Positions 16,855 to 25,615 of a stretch of 64,000 nucleotides of DNA are shown piece by piece. Made by a program: the position numbers and the translations under genes. Below the pieces are notes generated by a model, which worked only from the letters and a program-made list of their open reading frames with translations, did not search any database and was not told where the DNA came from. The stretch comes from DYFC01 sp041658585 (GTDB taxonomy: Bacteria > Nitrospirota > Thermodesulfovibrionia > Thermodesulfovibrionales > SM23-35). Each line of letters begins with the position of its first letter. Positions within the stretch are counted from its first letter, which is position 1. Where the stretch lies: positions 1 to 64,000 of the forward strand of contig JBAZZX010000009.1 in the NCBI GenBank assembly GCA_041658585.1, in the 5' to 3' direction.

Positions 16855-17197
16855 CCCGCTTTCTTGCCTTTCTCAGTTTTGTCTCATTCTCATTCTCATT
16901 CTCATTTTTGAGAATGCAGGATATTTTGCAATATTAAGCAAATAATAAATTAATCTTGACAAGCACTATAGTAAACATTCTATATTAAAGCAACAGCTAA
17001 GTAACGGTACGTAATTTTTAGTAGAATCAAATAGTTAGTATAGTGGTACGGATATTGCTGTTATATGGTAAAAATAGGTTTAAGAGATGTCATGTAATCC
17101 TATTATTAAGCATTAAGTATATATCAAATGATATAATTAGAAGTTTTTAAAAGTTGGCAAGCTTTCTTGCTAATACAAAAAGAAAGGAGGTGAAACT
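16855..17197 (+). promoter_or_regulatory. 343-base regulatory region before the main nanowire cytochrome gene
   Basis: A possible promoter reads TTGACA at 16956-16961 and TATATT at 16981-16986 (19-base spacing; TCTATA gives 17). That leaves a leader of about 200 bases with two GGTACG repeats (about 16998 and 17046) and a small hairpin GCAAG-CTTT-CTTGC near 17157-17171. The ribosome binding site AGAAAGGAGGTGA at 17181-17193 is fully complementary to the 16S 3' end. Before the promoter lie the TCTCAT repeat and a CATTCTCA/TGAGAATG hairpin. I saw no known riboswitch motif. Confidence 0.55.
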
Positions 17198-18226
17198 ATG
17201 AAAAAGAAACTTTCAATATGTTTAATCACACTTCTCTCCCTCGTTCTGGTCTACGGCTTTGCTGACGCTAAAGTAACCGGCAGATGCGATAACTGTCACA
17301 CCATGCACAACAGTCAGAACGGATCCAGAATGGCAGACCAGGATACACCTTACGCTCATCTTACAAAATCATCCTGTCTTGGATGTCATGGAGCGGCCGG
17401 TCCGGGAACAGAGGTAGGCGGGGCGCCGGGTATCTTCGGCAACGCAGCTGCTAATTTCACCGCGGGCGGCACCTTTGCAGCGAGCGTTGTTGATACCGGT
17501 ACGACACCTTACCACAAGGTCCATAATGTCAAGGATATTACCTGGACTAATCCGGAAGTGGACCTACTCAGCAAGACCCCCGGTGCGGAAAGCGGCGGTT
17601 ATACCGAACCTGTAGGCGCTAACGAATTGACATGCGCCGGTACATTGGGCTGTCATGGTGAACATGGCGCTGGGCTCAACAGCGATGCAGGCATCAGAGG
17701 GTTCCACCACGGCAGTAAAACAGGATACCGTTATCTCCAGTTCAATGACGGAACCGCAACGCATACTCCTATTAAAGGATTAGGTTCAAGCACTTGGGAA
17801 AAGGGCGGCGCTACTGCAAGCAATCACAATGTATACTTTGCGATGAACGGTACCGGAGGAGCTACTAATGACTCTATCAATGCCCTCTGCGCGTTATGCC
17901 ACGGAGATTTTCACGGCACGGATGATGTTAAAAGCGGCAGCAACTGGACCAGACACCCGACTGAGAATCTTCTCTCTGATGCATCAGGTTGGACCATGGC
18001 GAGTGTCACCGTTGACTATGAGAAGAACCCCTTCAGTTTTAATGACTTAACAGGAGAATCTACTACTACAGCTTATGATACCACCGGAGCGCGGGTGGCC
18101 TGTGTTTCTTGCCATCGTGCCCACGGCACAGCTTACAATGATATTCTGAGATGGGATTACGCAACCATGTTAGCAGGCGGCGGAGGGACAACCGGTTGTC
18201 TGGGATGTCACCACCTCCAGAGATGA
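17198..18226 (+). CDS. OmcS-like hexaheme cytochrome c, probable major nanowire subunit
   Basis: A 342-residue secreted cytochrome with signal peptide (about 1-24, ending ADA). Heme sites: CDNCHTMHNS, CLGCH, CAGTLGCHG (CX5CH), CALCHGDFH, CVSCHRAHG, CLGCH at the C-terminus. It aligns site by site with OmcS, including TRHP between hemes four and five and the His of CHTMH that bridges subunits in OmcS filaments. Long Gly/Thr/Ala-rich loops between motifs suit an extracellular fibre. The full-strength ribosome binding site, an own upstream region and a terminator right after it suggest far higher expression than its neighbours. The filament role is inferred from family likeness. Confidence 0.92.
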   Translation: MKKKLSICLITLLSLVLVYGFADAKVTGRCDNCHTMHNSQNGSRMADQDTPYAHLTKSSCLGCHGAAGPGTEVGGAPGIFGNAAANFTAGGTFAASVVDTGTTPYHKVHNVKDITWTNPEVDLLSKTPGAESGGYTEPVGANELTCAGTLGCHGEHGAGLNSDAGIRGFHHGSKTGYRYLQFNDGTATHTPIKGLGSSTWEKGGATASNHNVYFAMNGTGGATNDSINALCALCHGDFHGTDDVKSGSNWTRHPTENLLSDASGWTMASVTVDYEKNPFSFNDLTGESTTTAYDTTGARVACVSCHRAHGTAYNDILRWDYATMLAGGGGTTGCLGCHHLQR

Positions 18227-18252
18227 GAGATCAGCAAAGAATGTAGAGAGGA

Positions 18253-18281
18253 ATGGGCCAGTCGGGCACTGGCCCATTTTT
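18253..18281 (+). terminator. Rho-independent terminator after the main nanowire cytochrome
   Basis: A ten-base perfect stem ATGGGCCAGT / ACTGGCCCAT (18253-18262 and 18268-18277) with loop CGGGC is followed by TTTT. It lies 27 bases after the cytochrome stop and ahead of the NHL gene. It should make most transcripts end here and let only some read on into the assembly genes. Confidence 0.9.
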
Positions 18282-18304
18282 CATAACAAAATAAAAGCGT
18301 AACA

Positions 18305-19279
18305 ATGAAAAAATTATCATTATACATTTTAACCGCCATACTACATTGCATATTTTTTATATCCTCAGGGTTGTGCGCCGACGCCGACCTTCCGGCATGT
18401 TATTGCGATTGCATTACCAGTGATGAAGAAGACGAAAAAATGCACTATCCTTCAGCCGTATTCGTCGAGCCTGTCAAGAACGAGATATATGTAATCGACG
18501 GCATGGCAAGGATAATCATATATACATCGGATTTATTTCCAATACAGACCCTCGACAAAAGAAACGGCATAGATGCGCCTCAGGGCCTGACTGTCGATGC
18601 GAAAGGGAATCTGTATGTTGTTCAGGGCATAAGCAAAGAATACTCGAGATGCAGGATTTCGGTTTATAACGCATGTTTCAAGTGGGTTCGGGACATTTAT
18701 GTGCAAGGGTTTGACGGCTGCGATAAATTTACGCCTTATCGCATTGCGGTTGACGGACAAGGAAAGATTTATATCGCCGGGCTGCATTACCCCGGAATTG
18801 TTGTTACGGATAACAGCGGTAAATTTATCGAAATGCTTGCTCCTGAGGAAAACGGCAAAAAGGCAAAATTGAATTATGTGAGCATAGATAAATATGGACG
18901 AATTTATCTTGTAAGCGAGGAAGAAAGCCGGGTCTATGTCTACGACGATAATAAAAAATTTCTCTTTAAATTCGGTGAAAAAGGCGGCGGCACGGGAAAA
19001 CTAAGCCGACCGATATCCGTGAGCGTAGACAACCGCAACGGTACTATGTATGTCGTGGATTACATGCGGCATACCATATCGGTCTACGACAGGAACGGCA
19101 GATACCTTTCGGAATTCGGCGGACTCGGCTGGGGAGAAGGGTGGTTCCAGCATCCGAGGGACATAGCGGTCGACGCCTCAGGCAGGATACTGGTAGCCGA
19201 TACTTTCAACGACAGGATAGAGATATTTAAACCGAATGACAAACAGATGGAGCACCTGATAGCCAATGGAAGGAAATGA
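18305..19279 (+). CDS. Secreted NHL-repeat beta-propeller protein
   Basis: A 324-residue exported protein (signal peptide about 1-25, ending LCA-DAD) followed by a short Cys/acidic patch (ACYCDCITSDEEDE) and about six NHL repeats, for example PQGLTVDAKGNLYVV, PISVSVDNRNGTMYVVDY and PRDIAVDASGRILVADT. NHL propellers are binding platforms. In this locus it may hold cytochrome subunits or the outer-membrane complex together (inference). It overlaps the next gene by four bases (ATGA), so the two are translationally coupled. Confidence 0.88.
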   Translation: MKKLSLYILTAILHCIFFISSGLCADADLPACYCDCITSDEEDEKMHYPSAVFVEPVKNEIYVIDGMARIIIYTSDLFPIQTLDKRNGIDAPQGLTVDAKGNLYVVQGISKEYSRCRISVYNACFKWVRDIYVQGFDGCDKFTPYRIAVDGQGKIYIAGLHYPGIVVTDNSGKFIEMLAPEENGKKAKLNYVSIDKYGRIYLVSEEESRVYVYDDNKKFLFKFGEKGGGTGKLSRPISVSVDNRNGTMYVVDYMRHTISVYDRNGRYLSEFGGLGWGEGWFQHPRDIAVDASGRILVADTFNDRIEIFKPNDKQMEHLIANGRK

Positions 19280-20898
19280 TTGTGCAATTAACAAACACTG
19301 ACCGGCAAATAGACGGAGCAAACTCAGTAAACAGAGCAAACTCGGCAAATATAGCAAACTTTTTAATTTTAATTCTACTTTTTATTTCGATCGGTTGCGC
19401 ATCGGTTCGGGAATATGCAGGTTCTTCCAGTGCCGGGGGCGGGCAGATAAGCGTATATCTTAAAGGCGCCGACAAAGTATCAACGGATATAACCTTTGAT
19501 TTGCAGGCGGTTAATATCATTACGGAAGACGGAACCGTGAAGGAGATAACAATAAACCCGATTAAAGTAAATTCCGTTTCCGTAGCCGGCCGTCAGCTTC
19601 TCCTTAGCGAACAAACATTACCCGAAGGCAAATACAAAAGACTTCAGCTCATCGTAAAACAGGCGTCTGTAAAAAATCAGGAAAAGACGGCAACGCTTGC
19701 ATTGCCTCCGGAGGGCATAGAGTCGGCAATCGACGTCAACATAAGGAGAAATGCCAATACTTCCGTCTTTTTGTTTTGGAATGCGGACGGCTCGATCGGA
19801 GACGGTTATCTGTTTAAACCCGCGCTCACCGTTACCGGACAAGTCCCGGAACTTAGCAATCTGCTCGTATATGTCACTAATGAAGAATCGAATAATGTAT
19901 CCGTCCTGAACAGGCAGACGGGAGATGTAGTCGCTGCCGTAATGGTGGGTAAAAAACCTCGCGGGATAGCCGTAAGCCGGGGCAGAGAACGTCCGAGAGT
20001 TTATGTTGCAAACTCGGACTCCGACAGCATATCGGTCATTGATCCTACTACCAATAAGGTTGAAGTGGAGATACCGATACGCTTTGGCAGGGCGCCTGAA
20101 GGCATTACAGTCGTAAGAATATCGCCGGACAGGGAACTGATTTTCACGGCAAATTATGCTTCAGATAACGTCTCCGTTATCGACGCCGCAACGTATCAGG
20201 AGATAGACAAGATCAATACAGGAGACGGACCCGTTGCTATAACGGCAGACCCTCCGGCAGACCTTTTTTCGGGCTCGAGATTCCTGAATTTTGAAGACCT
20301 AAATGTCCTGAGAAATTACAGGGAAAGATTCTTCAATGTATATACGGCAAACAAAAACTCAAAGGATGTATCGGTAATTAAAATGAATGCGTTAACTGGC
20401 CGGTTTGAAGGCGTTTTTCCGGTCGCGGTTCAATGGAGTCCGATAACCCTTGCGACGGATTATCAGAGAGGGAAGGTTTATGTCGGCAATTATAACTATG
20501 ATAATCTCTCAGTCATCGACATAGTTCAAGTCGCAAGAGAATTTACGTCAGGGATAGTCAGCGAGATCACGAATGTCGGCAATACCGTAACCGGAATCAT
20601 TGCAGATCCGGATATTGACAGGCTATATCTCCTGAAAGAGGCATCTTCCGAAATTATGATTTTAAGGCCCTTTTCAGAGGCTTTCGGTGCAATGAAAACT
20701 TCCATGGGACCTGTAATCGGAACAATTGCGGTAGGAAATTCTCCGAGGTCTTTTATTATGGACCCTGAAGGAAGAAAGCTATATGTGGTAAACAGGGGTT
20801 CCGATTCGGTTTCTGTAGTGGATAAAACGACGTCAAGGGAAGAGAAGGTAATACCCGTAGGGGAAAAACCTTACGGGATAGCGATGTTTCCTTATTAA
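19276..20898 (+). CDS. Lipoprotein with DUF4382-like domain and YVTN beta-propeller
   Basis: A 540-residue lipoprotein: lipobox at about residues 35-38 (ISIGC), a DUF4382-like domain (about 50-180, ISVYLKGADKVSTDITFDLQ), then YVTN/NHL propeller repeats (VYVANSDSDSISVIDP, KVYVGNYNYDNLSVID, LYVVNRGSDSVSVVD). It is probably outer-membrane anchored with the propeller facing outward or into the periplasm. The first 25 or so residues, before the signal helix, come from a decamer repeat in the DNA (ANSVNRANSANIAN) that also marks three other genes of this locus. Start ATG 19276 follows GGAAGGA and overlaps the previous stop. Confidence 0.88.
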   Translation: MIVQLTNTDRQIDGANSVNRANSANIANFLILILLFISIGCASVREYAGSSSAGGGQISVYLKGADKVSTDITFDLQAVNIITEDGTVKEITINPIKVNSVSVAGRQLLLSEQTLPEGKYKRLQLIVKQASVKNQEKTATLALPPEGIESAIDVNIRRNANTSVFLFWNADGSIGDGYLFKPALTVTGQVPELSNLLVYVTNEESNNVSVLNRQTGDVVAAVMVGKKPRGIAVSRGRERPRVYVANSDSDSISVIDPTTNKVEVEIPIRFGRAPEGITVVRISPDRELIFTANYASDNVSVIDAATYQEIDKINTGDGPVAITADPPADLFSGSRFLNFEDLNVLRNYRERFFNVYTANKNSKDVSVIKMNALTGRFEGVFPVAVQWSPITLATDYQRGKVYVGNYNYDNLSVIDIVQVAREFTSGIVSEITNVGNTVTGIIADPDIDRLYLLKEASSEIMILRPFSEAFGAMKTSMGPVIGTIAVGNSPRSFIMDPEGRKLYVVNRGSDSVSVVDKTTSREEKVIPVGEKPYGIAMFPY

Positions 20899-20966
20899 TA
20901 ATACGGTTCTCGAAGCTCTGCTTCGGTAAAGAATATATGACTTAATTATGGGTGACAGCGGAAATT

Positions 20967-23279
20967 ATGGAACGTGCAGTAAGGAACATTGTCGTTGGAT
21001 TAATTGTGTTGTGCCTGATAAACACATCCGCCTTTGCCGAAGGGCCGAGCGCCTGGCTGAATGTGAATTATACCGATACAAAGCAATATGAAGACGATAA
21101 AAAAACCGGATCAACGGACAGCCTTTTTCAGAACTATTATTTCCGTCTCGACAAGCCGCTTACGCAGCTGTTATCTTATCAATTTTATTTGAGAACAACT
21201 CTTAATAATTCTCATGCAGTTGATCCTGCCGGCAACAGGACAAACTCATATCTCAGGGCTGCCGAGCCGTCTATTGATTTCTTTCTGCACAACCCGCTGT
21301 ATAAATTTGACATAGGCACGCGGTACCTCGAACAATGGTCTACCGCAAAATTATCGGATGAAGGCAGGAAAACGACCGAATATTATTATTCCAGGCTGAA
21401 CATACAGCCGTATTTATTCCCTTCACTGTCTTTTCAGGCCGACCTTCAGAAGGATTACGACCATCTGTCACAGAGAAAGATAGACGCTACAAACATTAAA
21501 TATTCGGGAAGTTCATGGTATGATCTGAACTTTAAGGCGATACGATTGTCGTATAACGTTACGTACAACCGTGATGAGATGAAAACCCCGGTCTCAATAA
21601 CTGCAAAAAGTATAAGCAATAATTTCAATGCATCGTACAGTCTCGGCTTCAATAAATCCTTCATAGGCAACAATTTCAACTTATCGGCAGGTTATCAGGG
21701 GAATTACGGCAGGAACAAAAATAAGCAGTTTGCTCCTGCAGGGAGTGAGATAAATACGAAAAGGAAGTTCCAGGAGGGCTTGTATGCAGCCGGTTCCCAA
21801 ACCGAACATTACGCGGATACCTTGGGACCGGGAAATCCGTTGATCGACATGAATTTCAATACGCCTGCTGCAGTTCCTTCGGGAACGATTAATATAGGCG
21901 GCAACGGCGTCAAATACCATAATATGGGAATCCATTCGGCGTCGAATGAGGCTGTCAATAAAATCTATATCTATGTAAATAAAGACGTCAGAAACGATAC
22001 GAAGCTCAAGGGCACAATGACCGAGCTGGAAGTCTACCGCAGCGATTTTAATACCATAGGGAACTGGACGAAGATAGATATTCAACCTGCAGAGGTGGAA
22101 GTTTATGATGCGCTCAATAATATTTATCGCTACATAATAAAGTTTTCAACTTCCCAGACCGCCTCCTATTTCAAGATTGTAACCCTTGCCACAGCCTCAA
22201 TAAACGATGTTTTTGTAACGGAGCTCGAAGCCTATGGAACGGACATAGTGTCCAGGACCGGAAAGCTGACCGACGTTGCCACATTTCTTTCGCAGGGCAT
22301 CAATCTGACTACGAGTATAAAACCCGTAAGGACGGTTGTTCTCTCGATGAATTACTTTTTGAACAGAGCAGACCAGGGCCCGGATTCGATAATCGGTTCA
22401 ACAGGAGGCGCCTTTGCAAATATTTTCAGGGATCCGAAAATTGAAAAGGACAAAGATGTAATAGTCAATTTAACAAGAAGCTACGGCGGCAATATCAACT
22501 GGCAGACCCATAGACTTTTGACTACAATGCTTCGGTACCAGAGAAATGAATCCCTGGACAATATGGATAAAACAAATATAAAATCCAATACTTACTCCCT
22601 TAGTTTCAGTTCGTCCCCTCTGAAAACGCTCGACGCCGTGCTTTCCATGATAAGGACATACAGCTTCAGTTTTGATGAGAAACAGTCAATCAATAATCTC
22701 TACATACTTACGCTCGGATCAAAACTCCACAGGGACGTCAATATGATCACCGACATAGGATATACACAGACAAGGACGTATGCGCTGGAGGACCAGCCGT
22801 TGGCGATGTCTGCAACCGGCGAAGGTTCACATTCCAATGTCCGTTATATCAGAGGCGCTCTTGACGCCCATCTCACGGAGAGGCTTTCGGCAAACCTCAA
22901 CTATGGGCTGAGCAATACCTCGGGCAGTACATCTTCCCGTTCAAAAGACGGCAGTTTCATACTCACATACCGCCCGGGCAGATTTTTCAGCATCTCGGGA
23001 ACTCTGAGGGTATCGGATACCGACGGTAATATGGATTCAACGGAAGGCATCCTTCTTGACTGGCTTTATCTGCCTACCGTGAGAATCAACGCGAACTATC
23101 AACACAGCGTAATTGAATCCGATACTACCAGGACCGCAGATATATTGAGCGGATATTTCATATGGTACATAACCAAATTTCTTGAGTTGCAGTTCAATTA
23201 CAACTATACCCGAGAAAATGAAGATATCAGAAAAGAAATTTTCAACCTGGGAGGAAATATAACCTGCAGGTTCTGGTAA
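20967..23279 (+). CDS. Outer-membrane beta-barrel, probable cytochrome conduit or export porin
   Basis: A 770-residue exported protein: signal peptide (about 1-24, ending AFA-EGP), then dozens of alternating amphipathic stretches with aromatic girdles and a C-terminal aromatic residue (ITCRFW), as in outer-membrane barrels. Around residues 310-430 lies a non-barrel insert (for example KYHNMGIHSASNEAVNKIY and ASYFKIVTL) that looks like a discoidin-type beta-sandwich. No heme motif. By position it could be the barrel through which cytochromes are exported or contact the cell (compare the MtrB/PioB idea), but sequence likeness to those is not evident. An in-frame GTG at 20952 is the other start. 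Confidence 0.8.
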   Translation: MERAVRNIVVGLIVLCLINTSAFAEGPSAWLNVNYTDTKQYEDDKKTGSTDSLFQNYYFRLDKPLTQLLSYQFYLRTTLNNSHAVDPAGNRTNSYLRAAEPSIDFFLHNPLYKFDIGTRYLEQWSTAKLSDEGRKTTEYYYSRLNIQPYLFPSLSFQADLQKDYDHLSQRKIDATNIKYSGSSWYDLNFKAIRLSYNVTYNRDEMKTPVSITAKSISNNFNASYSLGFNKSFIGNNFNLSAGYQGNYGRNKNKQFAPAGSEINTKRKFQEGLYAAGSQTEHYADTLGPGNPLIDMNFNTPAAVPSGTINIGGNGVKYHNMGIHSASNEAVNKIYIYVNKDVRNDTKLKGTMTELEVYRSDFNTIGNWTKIDIQPAEVEVYDALNNIYRYIIKFSTSQTASYFKIVTLATASINDVFVTELEAYGTDIVSRTGKLTDVATFLSQGINLTTSIKPVRTVVLSMNYFLNRADQGPDSIIGSTGGAFANIFRDPKIEKDKDVIVNLTRSYGGNINWQTHRLLTTMLRYQRNESLDNMDKTNIKSNTYSLSFSSSPLKTLDAVLSMIRTYSFSFDEKQSINNLYILTLGSKLHRDVNMITDIGYTQTRTYALEDQPLAMSATGEGSHSNVRYIRGALDAHLTERLSANLNYGLSNTSGSTSSRSKDGSFILTYRPGRFFSISGTLRVSDTDGNMDSTEGILLDWLYLPTVRINANYQHSVIESDTTRTADILSGYFIWYITKFLELQFNYNYTRENEDIRKEIFNLGGNITCRFW

Positions 23280-23319
23280 TGGCATATATATTGCAATTAT
23301 AAAATTGAGGGACAAATTT

Positions 23320-23982
23320 ATGAATCAAAAAAAGTTTACACGGTTTGCACAGTTAATAGCTTTCGAATTTAAAATTCCGGTAGTTCCTATTAACATAGTA
23401 AACCCTTTAAACAGTGTGAACACAGTAAACCGTGCAAACTTTCTTCTTTCCATTCTTATTTTTATTTTTTTAATAACAGGATGCGGTCCGAAACATTATG
23501 TACGTGAAAAAGTCGACCCCGCCGGCATTAAAAAGGTTGCTGTTATGCCCTTTGAAAATTTTACTGCCGATGAATATGCCGCCGAAAAAATAAGGAGGAT
23601 CGTTATTACAGATCTTTTATCAAGAGGCGTAGAGGTAGTCGAACCGGGAGAGATAACAAGGATAATCAGGGAGTCTAAGATTAAAAGTTTAAGTTCTATA
23701 AAGACGGCGGAGGTGCAGGAGATCGGAAAGGCGTCGGGTGCGTATGCGATTATGATCGGGTCGGTGGAATATTACGGCATATCGCGTGGCGTTTCCGTCA
23801 CCTATCCGGAAGTTACGGCAAATTTCAAATTGATGGAAACGTCAACAGGAAAGGTCCTCTGGTCCGTGCGGCATACTTCCGGCGGCGCCGATTTCTGGAC
23901 GAGGCACTTCGGTTCGGAGGGGAAATCGTTAAGCGAGGCTGCAGGGGAAGTCGTTAGAGAGGCGATGAATACATTCTTTTAA
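23320..23982 (+). CDS. CsgG/GNA1162-like lipoprotein (first of three)
   Basis: A 220-residue lipoprotein: lipobox LITGC near residue 50, then an alpha/beta domain starting IKKVAVMPFENFTADEYAAEKI and RRIVITDLLSRGVEVVEPGEI, with the late SVEYYG...PEVTANFKLMETSTGKVLWS block. This is the CsgG/TolB-N-like fold family. CsgG builds the curli export pore; GNA1162-like members are outer-membrane lipoproteins of unclear role. Residues 1-40 before the signal helix encode a hairpin repeat (NSVNTVNRAN). The ATG at 23320 follows GAGG. Its product resembles the next protein closely (both contain G-F-W-A/T-R-H-F-G late in the chain). Confidence 0.82.
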   Translation: MNQKKFTRFAQLIAFEFKIPVVPINIVNPLNSVNTVNRANFLLSILIFIFLITGCGPKHYVREKVDPAGIKKVAVMPFENFTADEYAAEKIRRIVITDLLSRGVEVVEPGEITRIIRESKIKSLSSIKTAEVQEIGKASGAYAIMIGSVEYYGISRGVSVTYPEVTANFKLMETSTGKVLWSVRHTSGGADFWTRHFGSEGKSLSEAAGEVVREAMNTFF

Positions 23983-24005
23983 AATCTTTTGTGAGGTATT
24001 TAAGG

Positions 24006-24590
24006 ATGAAATATCTTAAGCGAAATTTAATATTTGGGTTGCTCTTTATGCTGCTTATAGTTTGCGGTTGCGGGGGTAAAAGCAATCCCGGCTTTTATAT
24101 CAACCAGGAGATAGACTTCAGCTATATAAAGAGGGTTGCGGTGCTTCCGCTGGATAATCTTACCGGCGATAAATTTGCGGGTGACGCGGTCAGGCATGTT
24201 GTTATGAGCGAACTTCTTGCAACGGGACTTGTGGAGGTTTCCTGTCCCGGTGATGCAATAGCCGCCCTTGAAAGTATGAAGATAAAACCCGGCCAGGCGC
24301 TGAATGCCGAACAGATAAAGGCTATAGGGAAAACGCTGAATGTCCAGGCTGTTGTTCTTGGAGCGGTCAATAAATGCGGAGAGATACGCGAAGGAAATAT
24401 CTCTTCGCCCGAGGTTACCATTACTTTAATGATGGCTGACGCGGGTTCAGGCAGCATAATCTGGTCGATAACAAAGACACGGGGCGGCGCCGGTTTTTGG
24501 GCAAGACATTTCGGCGCACGGTCCGCCACCATGAGCGAAACCGTCCTTCTGGTTGTAAGAGAGGCTTTGCAAACTTTATATAAATATTAA
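24006..24590 (+). CDS. CsgG/GNA1162-like lipoprotein (second of three)
   Basis: A 194-residue lipoprotein with a plain signal peptide (MKYLKRNLIFGLLFMLLIVCGC; Cys near residue 22) and the same domain as its neighbour: IKRVAVLPLDNLTGDKFAGDAV, ALNVQAVVLGAVN-type core and GGAGFWARHFGARSATMSE. It lacks the repeat-derived N-terminal segment. ATG 24006 has GAGG ten bases upstream; a GTG at 23991 is possible. It is probably a heteromeric partner of the preceding protein (inference), and 23 bases separate the genes. Confidence 0.82.
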   Translation: MKYLKRNLIFGLLFMLLIVCGCGGKSNPGFYINQEIDFSYIKRVAVLPLDNLTGDKFAGDAVRHVVMSELLATGLVEVSCPGDAIAALESMKIKPGQALNAEQIKAIGKTLNVQAVVLGAVNKCGEIREGNISSPEVTITLMMADAGSGSIIWSITKTRGGAGFWARHFGARSATMSETVLLVVREALQTLYKY

Positions 24591-24592
24591 AC

Positions 24593-25615
24593 ATGAACTC
24601 AAGAAACTTTTTACTATTGCTATTTATTGCTGGATTGTTTATTGCCAACGTAGCATATGCTTTTCAGAATAACCCTGATGAGAAGATTGCTATTTTCCCT
24701 TTTGAAAACTTCAGCGGGGATAAAATAGCGCTGGAAGTCCTTATGCCTATGGTAAGAAGCAGGCTGGAAACGAAAGGATATTCGGTTTTGAAAGAAGAAG
24801 ACCTAAACGCCTTTCTGCTCAAGGAAAGGATCAGGAATGCAGGGTGCGTTTCAAAAGAGACGGCAATGAAAATCGATGATGAACTGAAGGTCAAAACGAT
24901 TCTGACCGGAGCAGTGAATACCTTTTCCGACGGAAACGATCCGAGGGTGGGATTTGTCGTATGTCTCATCAATACCGCGGACGGTTCATTGATATGGGCA
25001 AACCATGCGGCTGCAGCCGGTGAGGACTTTGAAAAAATATTGGGGATCGGGAAAATAGAGGCGCTCAATAAACTTTCCGAAAGGGTCCTCGATATTCTTT
25101 TCAAATCATTTACTGCAACGCCTCCTGAAAAACACCCCGAATCATCTTACAGAATTGCCGTTATGCCTTTTCAAAACAAGAGCAAGGTGAAAGATATGGG
25201 TATGATGGCTACGTTTATGTTTATCGTTGAACTTTTCAAGAATAAAAAATTCATACCTCTTGAATACGGCGATGTAAGACGCCTTGTCATTGATCTGAGG
25301 CTTAAAGAGAAGGGTGAGATCGATTTAAAAAATACCGGGGCAATAGCCGGATTGGCGGGAGTGGACGGTATTGTCGTCGGTTCCGTGGATTTCTACCGGG
25401 AAGGCTCCGCTATTGCAGTCCCGCCGGAAGCGGAAATATCGGCGAGATTAGTAAATGCCGGAACAGGCAAGATATTGTGGTATAACAGTTACCACGCGAA
25501 AGGCGATGACAATGTCATTATGCTTGACTGGGGAAGAATACGGTCTCCGGAGAATGTAGCATATAAGGCAGTTGAAAAATTGGTTAAAAATATGGGAAAG
25601 GTGAAATGGCGTTGA
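24593..25615 (+). CDS. Exported protein with two CsgG/GNA1162-like domains (third of three)
   Basis: A 340-residue exported protein (signal peptide about 1-23, ending AYA-FQ, no lipobox). It contains the domain twice: EKIAIFPFENFSGDKIALEVL (about 30-165) and YRIAVMPFQNKSKVKDMGMMA (about 185-335), each ending in a VN.GTGKILW-like strand. Together the three genes encode four copies of the fold. It starts three bases after the previous stop and its own stop overlaps the next start (ATGGCGTTGA), so the block is tightly coupled. A role in outer-membrane export or assembly of the cytochromes is inferred from context. Confidence 0.8.
   Translation: MNSRNFLLLLFIAGLFIANVAYAFQNNPDEKIAIFPFENFSGDKIALEVLMPMVRSRLETKGYSVLKEEDLNAFLLKERIRNAGCVSKETAMKIDDELKVKTILTGAVNTFSDGNDPRVGFVVCLINTADGSLIWANHAAAAGEDFEKILGIGKIEALNKLSERVLDILFKSFTATPPEKHPESSYRIAVMPFQNKSKVKDMGMMATFMFIVELFKNKKFIPLEYGDVRRLVIDLRLKEKGEIDLKNTGAIAGLAGVDGIVVGSVDFYREGSAIAVPPEAEISARLVNAGTGKILWYNSYHAKGDDNVIMLDWGRIRSPENVAYKAVEKLVKNMGKVKWR

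Noticed and set aside
16880..16915. Phase-variable TCTCAT repeat controlling a gene
   Set aside because: Only about four units, outside any reading frame and ahead of the promoter candidate, so switching is not supported.
16855..17197. A GEMM (c-di-GMP/cGAMP) riboswitch before the nanowire cytochrome, as known in Geobacter
   Set aside because: I looked for the GACGCAAAGC-type core and the tetraloop receptor and did not see them.
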